A DNA stretch of 36,621 bases, from positions 1 through 36,621 of the forward strand of contig JANXSR010000461.1 in the NCBI GenBank assembly GCA_025352625.1, written 5' to 3'. Made by a program: the position numbers and the translations under genes. Shown piece after piece: positions 16,911-24,196 of this stretch (position 1 is its first letter; every line of letters starts with the position of its first letter). Under the pieces are notes generated by a model. The model saw nothing but the letters and a program-made list of their open reading frames with translations. It did no database searches and was not told where the DNA came from. Source of the stretch: Ferruginibacter sp. (GTDB lineage Bacteria; Bacteroidota; Bacteroidia; Chitinophagales; Chitinophagaceae).

Positions 16911-17111
16911 CTCCCTAAAAGAAAAGCCTGATGGAGCTAAACTGATGTGGCCACGTTAGTTGTTGGGCAGTTAAAGCCTTTAATACTAAAAACTAAGGCA
17001 AACAATTTTATTAACTTAAAAACAAAACAAATGCGAACAAAAAAAATGAGCCTTGCCAACATACAGGGAAAGTTGAGTAGAACAGAAATGAAAAACATTA
17101 TGGCCGGTAGT
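16901..17111 (+). repeat. Peptide-gene cassette, copy 1
   Basis: About 211 bases shared with 18840-19053 by eye: the last codons of the upstream gene (FLLE and stop), a leader with hairpin AGCTCC...GGAGCT, a 22-bp palindrome, a second hairpin GCCTT...AAGGC, and the codons for the peptide leader up to Ala-Gly-Ser. Similarity ends where the mature peptide begins. Confidence 0.85.
16940..16961. promoter_or_regulatory. 22-bp palindrome upstream of peptide gene 1
   Basis: AACTGATGTGG joined to CCACGTTAGTT: an imperfect palindrome without a spacer, 91 bases before the peptide ATG. It recurs almost unchanged at 18879-18900. The zero-length centre favours a dimeric DNA-binding site over an RNA hairpin. 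Confidence 0.6.
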
Positions 17112-17234
17112 GCATCTTGCAGTACAACAGATTGTTTTGGATTTGTTAATGGCACGATAAAAAGTGCTATCTGCACAACAGATACGAATGGCGCTTGTAA
17201 ATGTCCAATAAATGCTAGCGGTTTTTGTGGATAA
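17031..17234 (+). CDS. Double-glycine-type leader peptide precursor 1 (Cys-rich)
   Basis: 67 residues from the ATG at 17031; an in-frame start further upstream would lie in the conserved leader and is rejected because precursor 2 starts at the equivalent ATG. The leader (MRTKKMSLAN...LSRTEMKNIMAG, residues 1-26) is nearly identical to precursor 2 and ends in Ala-Gly, a C39-peptidase cleavage site. The core (27-67) has six cysteines (30, 35, 48, 56, 58, 66) and is rich in Gly, Ser, Thr and Asn. The even Cys number suits disulfides, and the flanking VKOR/thioredoxin genes support this. The exporter at 24197 is the likely processing protease. Whether the product is a bacteriocin or signal is unknown. 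Confidence 0.82.
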   Translation: MRTKKMSLANIQGKLSRTEMKNIMAGSASCSTTDCFGFVNGTIKSAICTTDTNGACKCPINASGFCG

Positions 17235-17258
17235 TCAAGTAACAATTTACATTAATTT

Positions 17259-17300
17259 CCGGGATGCTGTTATATTTCATTTTCGGCATCCTGGATTTTT
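17259..17300 (+). terminator. Terminator after peptide gene 1
   Basis: Stem CCGGGATGC pairing with GCATCCTGG (one G-U pair), 18-base loop, then ATTTTT. It starts 25 bases after the stop. Confidence 0.7.
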
Positions 17301-17416
17301 ATATACCGGTAACAAATATATTTGGATGACGAAATATCGCTATCGACTTTTCTAAAATAGGTGCAAATTGAAAATATGCTTTATGTATTGTTAAAAATTT
17401 AAATTATAATAAGTTT

Positions 17417-18568
17417 ATGAATTTGAGATCAAAAATTCTTCAAAATATCTTTCCATTGCTAACTGTGTCTTTATTAACTATTTCTGCAAATGTTTTGGGA
17501 CAAAATATATTTCAAGTGCATTTTAAATTACCCATAAATATAAATTCAAATAAGTTAAAATTTTTTTACACGGGAGGTAAAGAGTGGAAAAAAATAAAGG
17601 GGCCTTTTAATGGTAATGAAGTTATTATTTCTGATAGTTTATTTTCAAAATATGCAACAATAAGTTGTACTTATTATACAAATGATTCTCAATCTTCTTT
17701 CAGCAATTCATTTTTTGTTTGGGAGGCACCCTCAACAATTTCTATAAGTGAAAATCAAGACACACTTAAAAACCCTTTCTTGGATTGCAAATTAATAAAT
17801 GCTTACGAAATTGATAAAACCGAAGAAGCAAAAAGGTTTAAATTATTTACCGCTAATGAATCCATAGAATATTCTGCTTTGGAAAGTCAGTTCGGAGACA
17901 AAATTTACACGGATAGTTCATTTATCGAAATGAGGAAGAAGAAATATCATAAATTATTAAGCAAAGAGTTTGAATTCATCCGCCAAAATGGAAAACAATA
18001 TTATTCGCTTTGGCTTTTTAAAAATGATATACTGCCTAATGAGGATTTTATTTCGCCGGATAGTTTATTAAAGGCTTTTAATCGAATTTTTATTGCTGAC
18101 CTTAGAAATAGTTTTGACGGAAAGCAAATTGAGTTCATTTTAAGAGCTAAAACTACTATAGCAGGAAAGAATTATGCTCTCTATTTTAAGTCTGTCGATA
18201 TTCACAATAAAATAATTGACTTGAATAATTATAAAGGAAAATATGTATTAATAAGCTTTTGGGCATCATGGTGTAAACCCTGTCTTGCAGAACTTGGTAC
18301 ATTAAGAAAAATAAATGATAAATATGGTAAAACAAAATTGGTACTTGTCTCAGTGTCAATTGATCGAGAAAAAAAGCCTTTTCTGGCTGCAATAAAAAAG
18401 TATAAAATGGACTGGATAAATATTTACCATGATGTAAGTATAGAAAATGTTTACCTTCAAAAAGGAGGTATACCACAAGTATATTTGGTTGACCAAGATG
18501 GCGAGCTTAAATATAGTAGTGAGGGGGATAGGGGCTTGCATAAAATAATGGAAATATTAAGTAGGTGA
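17417..18568 (+). CDS. Secreted TlpA-like thioredoxin-fold protein
   Basis: 383 residues. A signal peptide is visible (basic start, IFPLLTVSLLTISANVLGQ). Residues 31-250 have no motif I recognise. The C-terminal thioredoxin/AhpC-TSA domain (about 255-383) carries WASWCKPC (Cys286/Cys289) and the cis-Pro region GGIPQVYLVDQDGE. It probably reduces or isomerises disulfides in the periplasm. It lies between two Cys-rich peptide genes, so their folding is the likely task (inference). The gene is AT-richer than the housekeeping genes left of it. Confidence 0.85.
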   Translation: MNLRSKILQNIFPLLTVSLLTISANVLGQNIFQVHFKLPININSNKLKFFYTGGKEWKKIKGPFNGNEVIISDSLFSKYATISCTYYTNDSQSSFSNSFFVWEAPSTISISENQDTLKNPFLDCKLINAYEIDKTEEAKRFKLFTANESIEYSALESQFGDKIYTDSSFIEMRKKKYHKLLSKEFEFIRQNGKQYYSLWLFKNDILPNEDFISPDSLLKAFNRIFIADLRNSFDGKQIEFILRAKTTIAGKNYALYFKSVDIHNKIIDLNNYKGKYVLISFWASWCKPCLAELGTLRKINDKYGKTKLVLVSVSIDREKKPFLAAIKKYKMDWINIYHDVSIENVYLQKGGIPQVYLVDQDGELKYSSEGDRGLHKIMEILSR

Positions 18569-18839
18569 AGTGAATGGTATATAAATAATGTCATTTGAAA
18601 TATAATAGAAAAAAAGCAATACTTCTCATTTGCTATTTCGCAAGACTGTCATTATACTTTTGATATTTTTTTGCATTCTTGTAAATATGATTTTGATGCA
18701 CATTGTTGGGGGGATACAATGCCCTTCGAGCGGTGATACTGGTTCTTGTTCGGCGGTTGTATATGCACATTTATTAGCGTAAGTGTTAGTAACCCTATGT
18801 TTTGTTGCATATCCGGCGAGTAATATATTAGATTTTTCT
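18569..18839. other. Intergenic stretch left of cassette copy 2
   Basis: The 404 bases between the TlpA-like gene and peptide gene 2 hold no full-length gene. The right part (from 18840) is cassette copy 2. The left part is AT-rich except for a GC-richer patch at 18705-18760, which contains the short ORF listed separately. No terminator with a T-tract is evident after the TlpA-like stop. Confidence 0.6.
18687..18782 (+). pseudogene. Short ORF with Gly-Gly motif, possible decayed precursor peptide
   Basis: The frame reads MILMHIVGGIQCPSSGDTGS and ends after 31 codons at TAA. MHIVGG resembles the MKNI-x-AG leader end of the two intact precursors, and the following part has two Cys and many Ser/Gly/Thr. 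The upstream frame lacks the MSLAN/KLSR leader and instead encodes a hydrophobic run without ATG. It may be a relic of a third peptide or chance. Confidence 0.3.
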
Positions 18840-19053
18840 TTTAGAATAGCTCCCTGAAAGAAAAGACTGACGGAGCTAAACTGATGTGGCCACATTAGTT
18901 GTTGGGCGGCCAAAGCCTTTGATGCTAAAAGCCAAGGCGTAAACAATTTTACTTAATCTAAAAATTTAACAAATGCAAACAAAAAAAATGAGCCTTGCTA
19001 ATTTAAAAGGCAAATTAAGCAGGGCCGAAATGAAAAATATTACGGCGGGTAGT
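18840..19053 (+). repeat. Peptide-gene cassette, copy 2
   Basis: About 214 bases matching 16901-17111, including a remnant of the FLLE-stop end of the VKOR-fusion gene, the AGCTCC...GGAGCT hairpin, the 22-bp palindrome, the GCCTT...AAGGC hairpin and the leader codons. In the second hairpin an A-T pair in copy 1 (16982/16994) is a G-C pair here (18921/18933), a compensatory change. Confidence 0.85.
18879..18900. promoter_or_regulatory. 22-bp palindrome upstream of peptide gene 2
   Basis: AACTGATGTGG joined to CCACATTAGTT; the central ten bases TGTGGCCACA are a perfect palindrome. It lies 94 bases before the peptide ATG, almost the same distance as copy 1. Confidence 0.6.
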
Positions 19054-19197
19054 AACACGTTTTACTGTAATGGGTCGGTTGGAACGTGGTATTATTTCGG
19101 CACTCCAACCTGTGCAACAGTTTCACATGATATAGCACTTTATTGTAGAAGCGGATCGGGCTCACCTGCTGCAGGCTCTAGCTGTATGATGACATAG
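18973..19197 (+). CDS. Double-glycine-type leader peptide precursor 2 (Cys-containing)
   Basis: 74 residues. The leader (residues 1-26, MQTKKMSLAN...LSRAEMKNITAG) matches precursor 1 at most positions. The core (27-74) differs completely: four cysteines (32, 47, 58, 71), aromatic WYYF, and Ser/Gly/Thr-rich ends. The shared leader implies the same exporter/protease; the unrelated core implies a different target or a two-component peptide. An NGS triplet (33-35) follows the first Cys. A very stable hairpin follows the stop. Confidence 0.82.
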   Translation: MQTKKMSLANLKGKLSRAEMKNITAGSNTFYCNGSVGTWYYFGTPTCATVSHDIALYCRSGSGSPAAGSSCMMT

Positions 19198-19212
19198 TTT
19201 CATTGGTAAATA

Positions 19213-19253
19213 ACACTAAGGTACTTTTCAATATTTGAAAAGTACCTTAGTGT
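19213..19253. terminator. Very long perfect hairpin after peptide gene 2
   Basis: A perfect 19-bp inverted repeat (left arm begins ACACTAAGGTAC, right arm ends GTACCTTAGTGT) with a 3-base centre, 15 bases after the stop. The T-tract is weak and about 12 bases further on, so it may serve as an RNA-stabilising 3' hairpin as well as a terminator. Confidence 0.7.
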
Positions 19254-19294
19254 ATTAAGAATAAAATTTTTTTCAAGCCTAACATTTTAATATA

Positions 19295-20788
19295 TTGTAT
19301 TATTTTTTTATTTTTTTAGAGTTTTTGTTATTGCCTTTTATAGCAAGTTCGCAATGTAAAATTTCCGGATGTGTAACAGGAAATTTAGAAAAAAGATTAA
19401 GTGTATTTTACCCTTTTAATGGCTTTTCTAATTCTTTTGTTCCACAAGACAAATCTGATATCTACTTAGATTCTGCTGGTAGATTCAGTTTTAAATTGGA
19501 TTTGGAAACACCCACATTTATTACATTATTTATTGATAATAATCCGATTTGGCTTATTGTTGATAACAAATCAGAACTACATATACAAATACATTTAGAT
19601 AGTATTAAAAAAGACAATCACCAAAATTGGTTATCAATAACAGGCAAAAATAGTAAGGGTAATCTTTATTTTAATGAGTATAATTTTGACCCATATACAA
19701 AATACTCAGGTATAGAAAATATTTTTTCCAATTTAAACCTCAACAAAAATATTTTAATTCAAAAAATTGATTATATAATAGATTCAGAACTTGTAAGATT
19801 TAATGAATTATATAAGAAAAAAAATATAGACCAATCGTTTTATAAAATCATTTCTAAGAATATACAGGCGCTAATATATTTAGAAGTTTTAAGAAATCCT
19901 CTGAGAAATAAACATATTATTAATCAACTATCTCTGGATGAAATAAATCATTTAATAGGAGTCATTTTTGAACGCTGTAATCCCCTTGATATTATACTTA
20001 CTAAAGGACTTTCAACTAACTTTTACATTAGCGAATATTATTTAATTAAAACATTACAGAAACAACATAAAGCATTGACTCAAGGAGCCGGTGATACAAT
20101 AATTTTAGAAAATAACAAAAAACTGTTTATAAGTGGGGCATTCCGACACTTTTTAGAAATTCCAGATAAGCAACTACAGGAAAATCTTTGGGGTATGGAA
20201 CTTTGTAGCCTTTTAAGAATATTTAGTGACTGGAAAATGACGACAGAAATTGAATCATTTGAAACACTATTTCCCGATAGTAAATGGGTTAAATATATTA
20301 ATTTACTAGCTTCAAATAGTGATGATACAATTGCCATTCAGGACACCCTTGAAACTCATTTTATTGATACAACTAGGCAAATTAGTAAACTTGACGGCTT
20401 ATTAAATCTGTTTAAAGGAGACTACATTTTAATTGATTTGTGGGCTACATGGTGTTCGCCGTGCAGGCAGGAATTTGCTTTCAATACAAAAATAGATTCG
20501 GTACTTAAAGTAAAAGGAATAAAAAGAATCTATATTTCTGTTGATGATCCTTTTTTGACGGAAAACTGGAAATATGCAATAAATAAATACAATCTAAAAG
20601 GGTATCATATTTTAGCATCCAAAAAATTAGCCGAGGATATTAAAGACAAAATATTTTTACCAAATCAAGGATTCTCTATACCCAGATATATTTTGATTGA
20701 CAGCTTTGGAAATATAATTAATAAAGACGCCCCAAGACCAAGTGATCCAGCATTAGGGAAATTATTGTTGGGGTTAGATTCCAAATAG
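19295..20788 (+). CDS. Secreted TlpA-family thioredoxin-like protein
   Basis: 497 residues from a TTG start; no ATG is available before the signal peptide (YYFFIFLEFLLLPFIASSQ), and the frame upstream closes at 19280. The N-terminal beta-rich part (ISGCVTGNLEKRLSVFYPF ... GRFSFKLDLETPTFITLFI) resembles the DUF4369-like domain that often precedes Bacteroidota TlpA proteins. A long helical middle follows. The C-terminal thioredoxin domain has WATWCSPC (Cys387/Cys390) and GFSIPRYILID with the cis-Pro. It is a second envelope thiol oxidoreductase beside the Cys-containing peptides, likely for folding or immunity. It is distinctly AT-rich. Confidence 0.82.
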   Translation: MYYFFIFLEFLLLPFIASSQCKISGCVTGNLEKRLSVFYPFNGFSNSFVPQDKSDIYLDSAGRFSFKLDLETPTFITLFIDNNPIWLIVDNKSELHIQIHLDSIKKDNHQNWLSITGKNSKGNLYFNEYNFDPYTKYSGIENIFSNLNLNKNILIQKIDYIIDSELVRFNELYKKKNIDQSFYKIISKNIQALIYLEVLRNPLRNKHIINQLSLDEINHLIGVIFERCNPLDIILTKGLSTNFYISEYYLIKTLQKQHKALTQGAGDTIILENNKKLFISGAFRHFLEIPDKQLQENLWGMELCSLLRIFSDWKMTTEIESFETLFPDSKWVKYINLLASNSDDTIAIQDTLETHFIDTTRQISKLDGLLNLFKGDYILIDLWATWCSPCRQEFAFNTKIDSVLKVKGIKRIYISVDDPFLTENWKYAINKYNLKGYHILASKKLAEDIKDKIFLPNQGFSIPRYILIDSFGNIINKDAPRPSDPALGKLLLGLDSK

Positions 20789-21000
20789 GCAAGTTTTATT
20801 TATCATAAAAATTTAAGCTGTACTTGAATTAGAATATTTGGTGAGGACGTAAGTCTCCATCTTTTTAGAAAATTTAGTGAAGTGTTTTAATTGTGTCTTA
20901 AAATCAATTTTAATCTTTCTTTAGTCCATAGTAATTCAAACAATTATTATTAGTTTATACATTACCTCAATTACAATTATGAAAACCAATAGATTTAAAC

Positions 21001-21831
21001 ATGAGTAAACAAAAAAAAATGGCAATCCTCACTTGTTGGTATGGACCTTACCCATGGTATTTCCAATACTTCATACACTCATGCTCATACAATCCTACAA
21101 TAGATTTTTTTATAATTTCCGATAATAAAGAGCCTATACCAAACAAGCCAAAAAATGTGATTGTAGTACACAAGAAAATCGATGAGATTAAGGCTACAGC
21201 ATCTGAAACGCTAGGCTTTGCGGTAAATATAAATTCCTCATACAAACTCTGCGATTTTAAACCTGCCTATGGATTTATTTTTTCAGATATAGTTGCGCAA
21301 TATGATTTTTGGGGGCATGGGGATATTGATGTGATTTATGGAAATATACGAAATTTTATTACCGATGAAATGCTGCAGGAATTCGACCTCATTAGCCCAA
21401 GGCCTGACTGGATACCCGGGTGTTTTTTGCTTTTTAAAAATTGCGAAAAGATGAATACTCTTTTCATGCAAAGCAAAGATTACCGGAAGGTTTTTCAGAG
21501 TAATCAACATTTTTGTTTTGACGAAACAAATTTTGGCCATGATTTATTTACAGAAGGATATAAGTATTCCGAAATCCCTACAGAGATTGAAAGTATGATG
21601 CACGTTATAAAGCGGTTGGAAGAAGCAAATGAAATAAAGCCCTATTTTGATTTACACATATTAGAAGGAAGGCCTGGAAAATTAAAGTGGCATAATGGAA
21701 CGTTGACCTATCGAAATCAATTTGAAGCTTTGCTATATCATTTGATAAAATTGAAAAATGTTTATCAGCCAAAAACAATCCCTAAAAAAATACCTGAAAC
21801 GTTTTCTATCAGCCCAACAAGAATTTATTAA
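21001..21831 (+). CDS. DUF6625 family protein, putative glycosyltransferase
   Basis: 276 residues. The N-terminus KKMAILTCWYGPYPWYF and the segment YKLCDFKPAYGFIF...YDFWGHGDIDVIYGNIRNFI fit DUF6625. The GDIDVIYG stretch supplies a DxD-like motif, as in nucleotide-sugar-dependent glycosyltransferases. No transmembrane segment is seen, so it should act in the cytoplasm. Two more glycosyltransferase genes follow in the same direction within about 130 bases. In this setting it may glycosylate the small peptides or a surface glycan; the sequence alone cannot decide. Confidence 0.75.
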   Translation: MSKQKKMAILTCWYGPYPWYFQYFIHSCSYNPTIDFFIISDNKEPIPNKPKNVIVVHKKIDEIKATASETLGFAVNINSSYKLCDFKPAYGFIFSDIVAQYDFWGHGDIDVIYGNIRNFITDEMLQEFDLISPRPDWIPGCFLLFKNCEKMNTLFMQSKDYRKVFQSNQHFCFDETNFGHDLFTEGYKYSEIPTEIESMMHVIKRLEEANEIKPYFDLHILEGRPGKLKWHNGTLTYRNQFEALLYHLIKLKNVYQPKTIPKKIPETFSISPTRIY

Positions 21832-21853
21832 AAAATAACCACAAAACCACATT

Positions 21854-22891
21854 ATGCTTGATACAGTTTTTGTACCGCTGCCGCTTAATTTTTCACGAGA
21901 TGAGTCAGATTTGTATTTGCCTTATCAAACCTATACAATTCCGGTTCAAAAAATAAGGAATTTTAAAAATACATTTGTAACCTTTACCGGGTTTTGTATT
22001 AATAAGAATGGGTTGATAAAAGAATGTCACCATAATAATCCAATTCAATACCAGGACTATCTAAGCGAAGCAACCAATTACTACTTTGATGCCGTAGACC
22101 ATCCGGAAAATTTAATCATTTTAGATAACGATACAAACTATTTGGTAATACACCATCCCTGGTTCAATTACTACCATTGGATCTGCGAATCCATATTCAG
22201 GATTTGGATGGTTCGAAATAAACTACCGGAACTTATATTGATACTTCCGGAATTTTACAAAGAGGCAGATTTTATTACCGGCTCCCTGGAACCTTTTAAC
22301 ATCCAAAATATTTTCTACGTGCCTCGTGGTAAAAGCCTGTTAATTAAAAATGTTTGTTTACCTCAAATAAAACCTGTTTGTGATTCATATAATGCAAAAC
22401 ACGTTCGGCAGTTAAGAAGTTTCTACACGGATTATGTGCTACATAAAAAAAAGTTTGACGTGCCACTAATTGGAAAATTGTATGTGAGCAGAAAATTAGC
22501 CAGCAGAAGAAAAGTGGTAAACGAAGATGTAATTGAAGAAATTCTTGAAAAATTTGGGTTTACAATATTTCATCCGGAAAAATATTGTTTTTTAGAGCAG
22601 GTAGCAATCTTTTGCCGTGTTAAATTTTTAGTGTGTGAGCATGGTTCAGGAACAACAAATATGCTTTTTATGGATAACAATACTTCCCTTTTGGAATTAC
22701 ATAAAAACAGGACCAATGAATTAGATCATCCCAGTTTTTTATTTTGGTATATGGCCGAGGCACTTGGAATTAATTATTATCATCAAAGCTGCAAGACAGT
22801 TGGCAGGGAAGATTATTTTGAAGGAAACTATTTTATAGACCCTGACCTTTTACTAAAAAATCTGAATCTAATGATGTATAAAACACCTTAA
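21854..22891 (+). CDS. Glycosyltransferase family 61 (DUF563) protein
   Basis: 345 residues. The middle has HHPWFNYYHWICESIFR, and the C-terminal half has the GT61 pattern LYVSRKLASRRKVVNEDVIEEIL...GF, then EHGSGTTNMLFM and LLELHKN. GT61 enzymes transfer sugars such as xylose or GlcNAc in plants and animals; bacterial members are mostly uncharacterised. It starts 22 bases after the DUF6625 gene and is probably co-transcribed. Acceptor unknown. Confidence 0.8.
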   Translation: MLDTVFVPLPLNFSRDESDLYLPYQTYTIPVQKIRNFKNTFVTFTGFCINKNGLIKECHHNNPIQYQDYLSEATNYYFDAVDHPENLIILDNDTNYLVIHHPWFNYYHWICESIFRIWMVRNKLPELILILPEFYKEADFITGSLEPFNIQNIFYVPRGKSLLIKNVCLPQIKPVCDSYNAKHVRQLRSFYTDYVLHKKKFDVPLIGKLYVSRKLASRRKVVNEDVIEEILEKFGFTIFHPEKYCFLEQVAIFCRVKFLVCEHGSGTTNMLFMDNNTSLLELHKNRTNELDHPSFLFWYMAEALGINYYHQSCKTVGREDYFEGNYFIDPDLLLKNLNLMMYKTP

Positions 22892-22963
22892 TCAAAAATA
22901 GCATAAAACAGATTAGACGATATTCTTCTTCTTTTAATAACAACAAAAAACTACACTTAAAAT

Positions 22964-24043
22964 TTGAAATCGCTATTACTTTTGACATTTGTTGATTTTT
23001 GGCGAAAAGGATCTGGGCACAGAGCCCGGATAAGTTCTTTAGTTAATTTTCTTATGGATAAAGTGCAGATAACTGTTTTTTTTGCCGGGCCGTCCAATAA
23101 CCAGGATGCCTTTATTCTTTCAAGTCAGTTTCCAAATGTAAAATTTGAGTTTGCTACTACTATGGCATCTATCACATTCTTAGAATATAAAAATGAATTT
23201 AAATGCTTTATTCAGGGAAAATATTTCGATGTTGCCATTGTTGAATATATCGAGCTATCCCATATTCTAGAATATTTGCCTTCCTCTACGATAACTATGC
23301 TTGACACCCATGATTTGGTTTTTGAAAGGATCAGGAGTTTTAAAAAACATAAGATTGCATATGACGGCATCGATCTAAGTAAGAAGGATGAATTGGAAAT
23401 TTTTGAATGTTACGATTATATACTATTGATACAAAAAAAAGATTTTGAAATTGTTGCTAAGGAAATGGATAGCAGCAGGTTATTATTAGTACCACATCCT
23501 CCTTTTCTTGAAATGACTCCTGTTCGTAAAACATGCACACAAATTGGATATGTTGCAAGCCCATACCAGCCAAATATTGACGCATTAACATGGTTTATAG
23601 ACAAGGTCTGGCCAGAGATACTTAAAAAGTATAACTTAACCTTACATGTGTACGGAAATATAGCAGCCAGCTTCAAAGAGCCAATAAAAAATATAATATT
23701 TCATGGATTTGTGGAAAATTTAAAAAGCGTTTATGAAGGGTTGGATATAATAATCAACCCTATACGGTGTGGAGCAGGTTTAAAAATAAAAAATGTTGAA
23801 GCACTCGGTTTATGCATTCCGCTAATTACTACAACACACGGTGCTTCAGGGATGGAGGACGGTTTGTCAAAAGCCTTTTTGAAAGCAGATAAACCTAAAG
23901 AATTTATAGAAGCGTTCGATAAGATTATAAATGATTTTGATTTTAGAACTCAAATTAGTCAAGCCGGTTTTGAATATGCGAATACGAATTTTTCCACGGA
24001 AAAAAGTTACGGGAGTCTTCTGAAAGTAATTAATGATGTATAA
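22964..24043 (+). CDS. GT4-type glycosyltransferase
   Basis: 359 residues starting at TTG (22964), directly at the MKSLLLLTFVDFWRKGSGHRARI segment expected at the N-terminus of GT-B enzymes; no ATG is nearer. The C-terminal Rossmann half has IGYVASPYQPNIDALTWF, VYGNI, IIFHGFVENLKSVYEGLDIIINPI and RCGAGLKIKNVEALGLCIPLITT, which is the nucleotide-sugar-binding GT4 signature with its Glu (NVEALG). It is the last gene of a three-glycosyltransferase run closed by a terminator at 24065. Confidence 0.88.
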   Translation: MKSLLLLTFVDFWRKGSGHRARISSLVNFLMDKVQITVFFAGPSNNQDAFILSSQFPNVKFEFATTMASITFLEYKNEFKCFIQGKYFDVAIVEYIELSHILEYLPSSTITMLDTHDLVFERIRSFKKHKIAYDGIDLSKKDELEIFECYDYILLIQKKDFEIVAKEMDSSRLLLVPHPPFLEMTPVRKTCTQIGYVASPYQPNIDALTWFIDKVWPEILKKYNLTLHVYGNIAASFKEPIKNIIFHGFVENLKSVYEGLDIIINPIRCGAGLKIKNVEALGLCIPLITTTHGASGMEDGLSKAFLKADKPKEFIEAFDKIINDFDFRTQISQAGFEYANTNFSTEKSYGSLLKVINDV

Positions 24044-24064
24044 ACCTATTTTAAAACATTTGTA

Positions 24065-24097
24065 TTATTTATTGCTTGCAATAAATAACATTTTTTT
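24065..24097 (+). terminator. Terminator between the glycosyltransferases and the exporter
   Basis: Stem TTATTTATTG with CAATAAATAA, loop CTTG, then CA and seven T. It separates the exporter genes into their own transcription unit. Confidence 0.75.
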
Positions 24098-24151
24098 GCT
24101 GGCTTGCTAAAAAGTACTATCGGATTGATAATGTTACACCATAAGATATTT

Positions 24152-24175
24152 TATTGTATTAAATTAAATACAATA
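24152..24175. promoter_or_regulatory. Inverted repeat upstream of the exporter gene
   Basis: TATTGTATT, six bases, AATACAATA: a perfect 9-bp inverted repeat 21 bases before the exporter ATG. It may be an operator, although the AT-rich setting raises the chance of coincidence. Confidence 0.4.
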
Positions 24176-24196
24176 GTTTGAAATATTTATTAAATT

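Noticed and set aside
16940-16970. GTTGGGC downstream of the 22-bp palindrome looks like the GTTRRRY core of an integron attC site
   Set aside because: No matching RYYYAAC box at the proper distance and no integrase; the duplication is better explained as a peptide cassette.
16947-17030. In-frame upstream extension of precursor 1
   Set aside because: It would place coding sequence across the palindrome and hairpins conserved in copy 2, where the equivalent frame is not a plausible extension; both peptides start at the ATG of M-x-TKKMSLAN.
18580-18830. Longer remnant of the VKOR-fusion gene upstream of cassette copy 2
   Set aside because: Only the final FLLE-stop codons are recognisable; the preceding bases do not align to the thioredoxin end of the gene.
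20979-21008. Nine-codon ORF overlapping the start of the DUF6625 gene
   Set aside because: Too short, no composition or ribosome-binding evidence; could be a chance upstream ORF.
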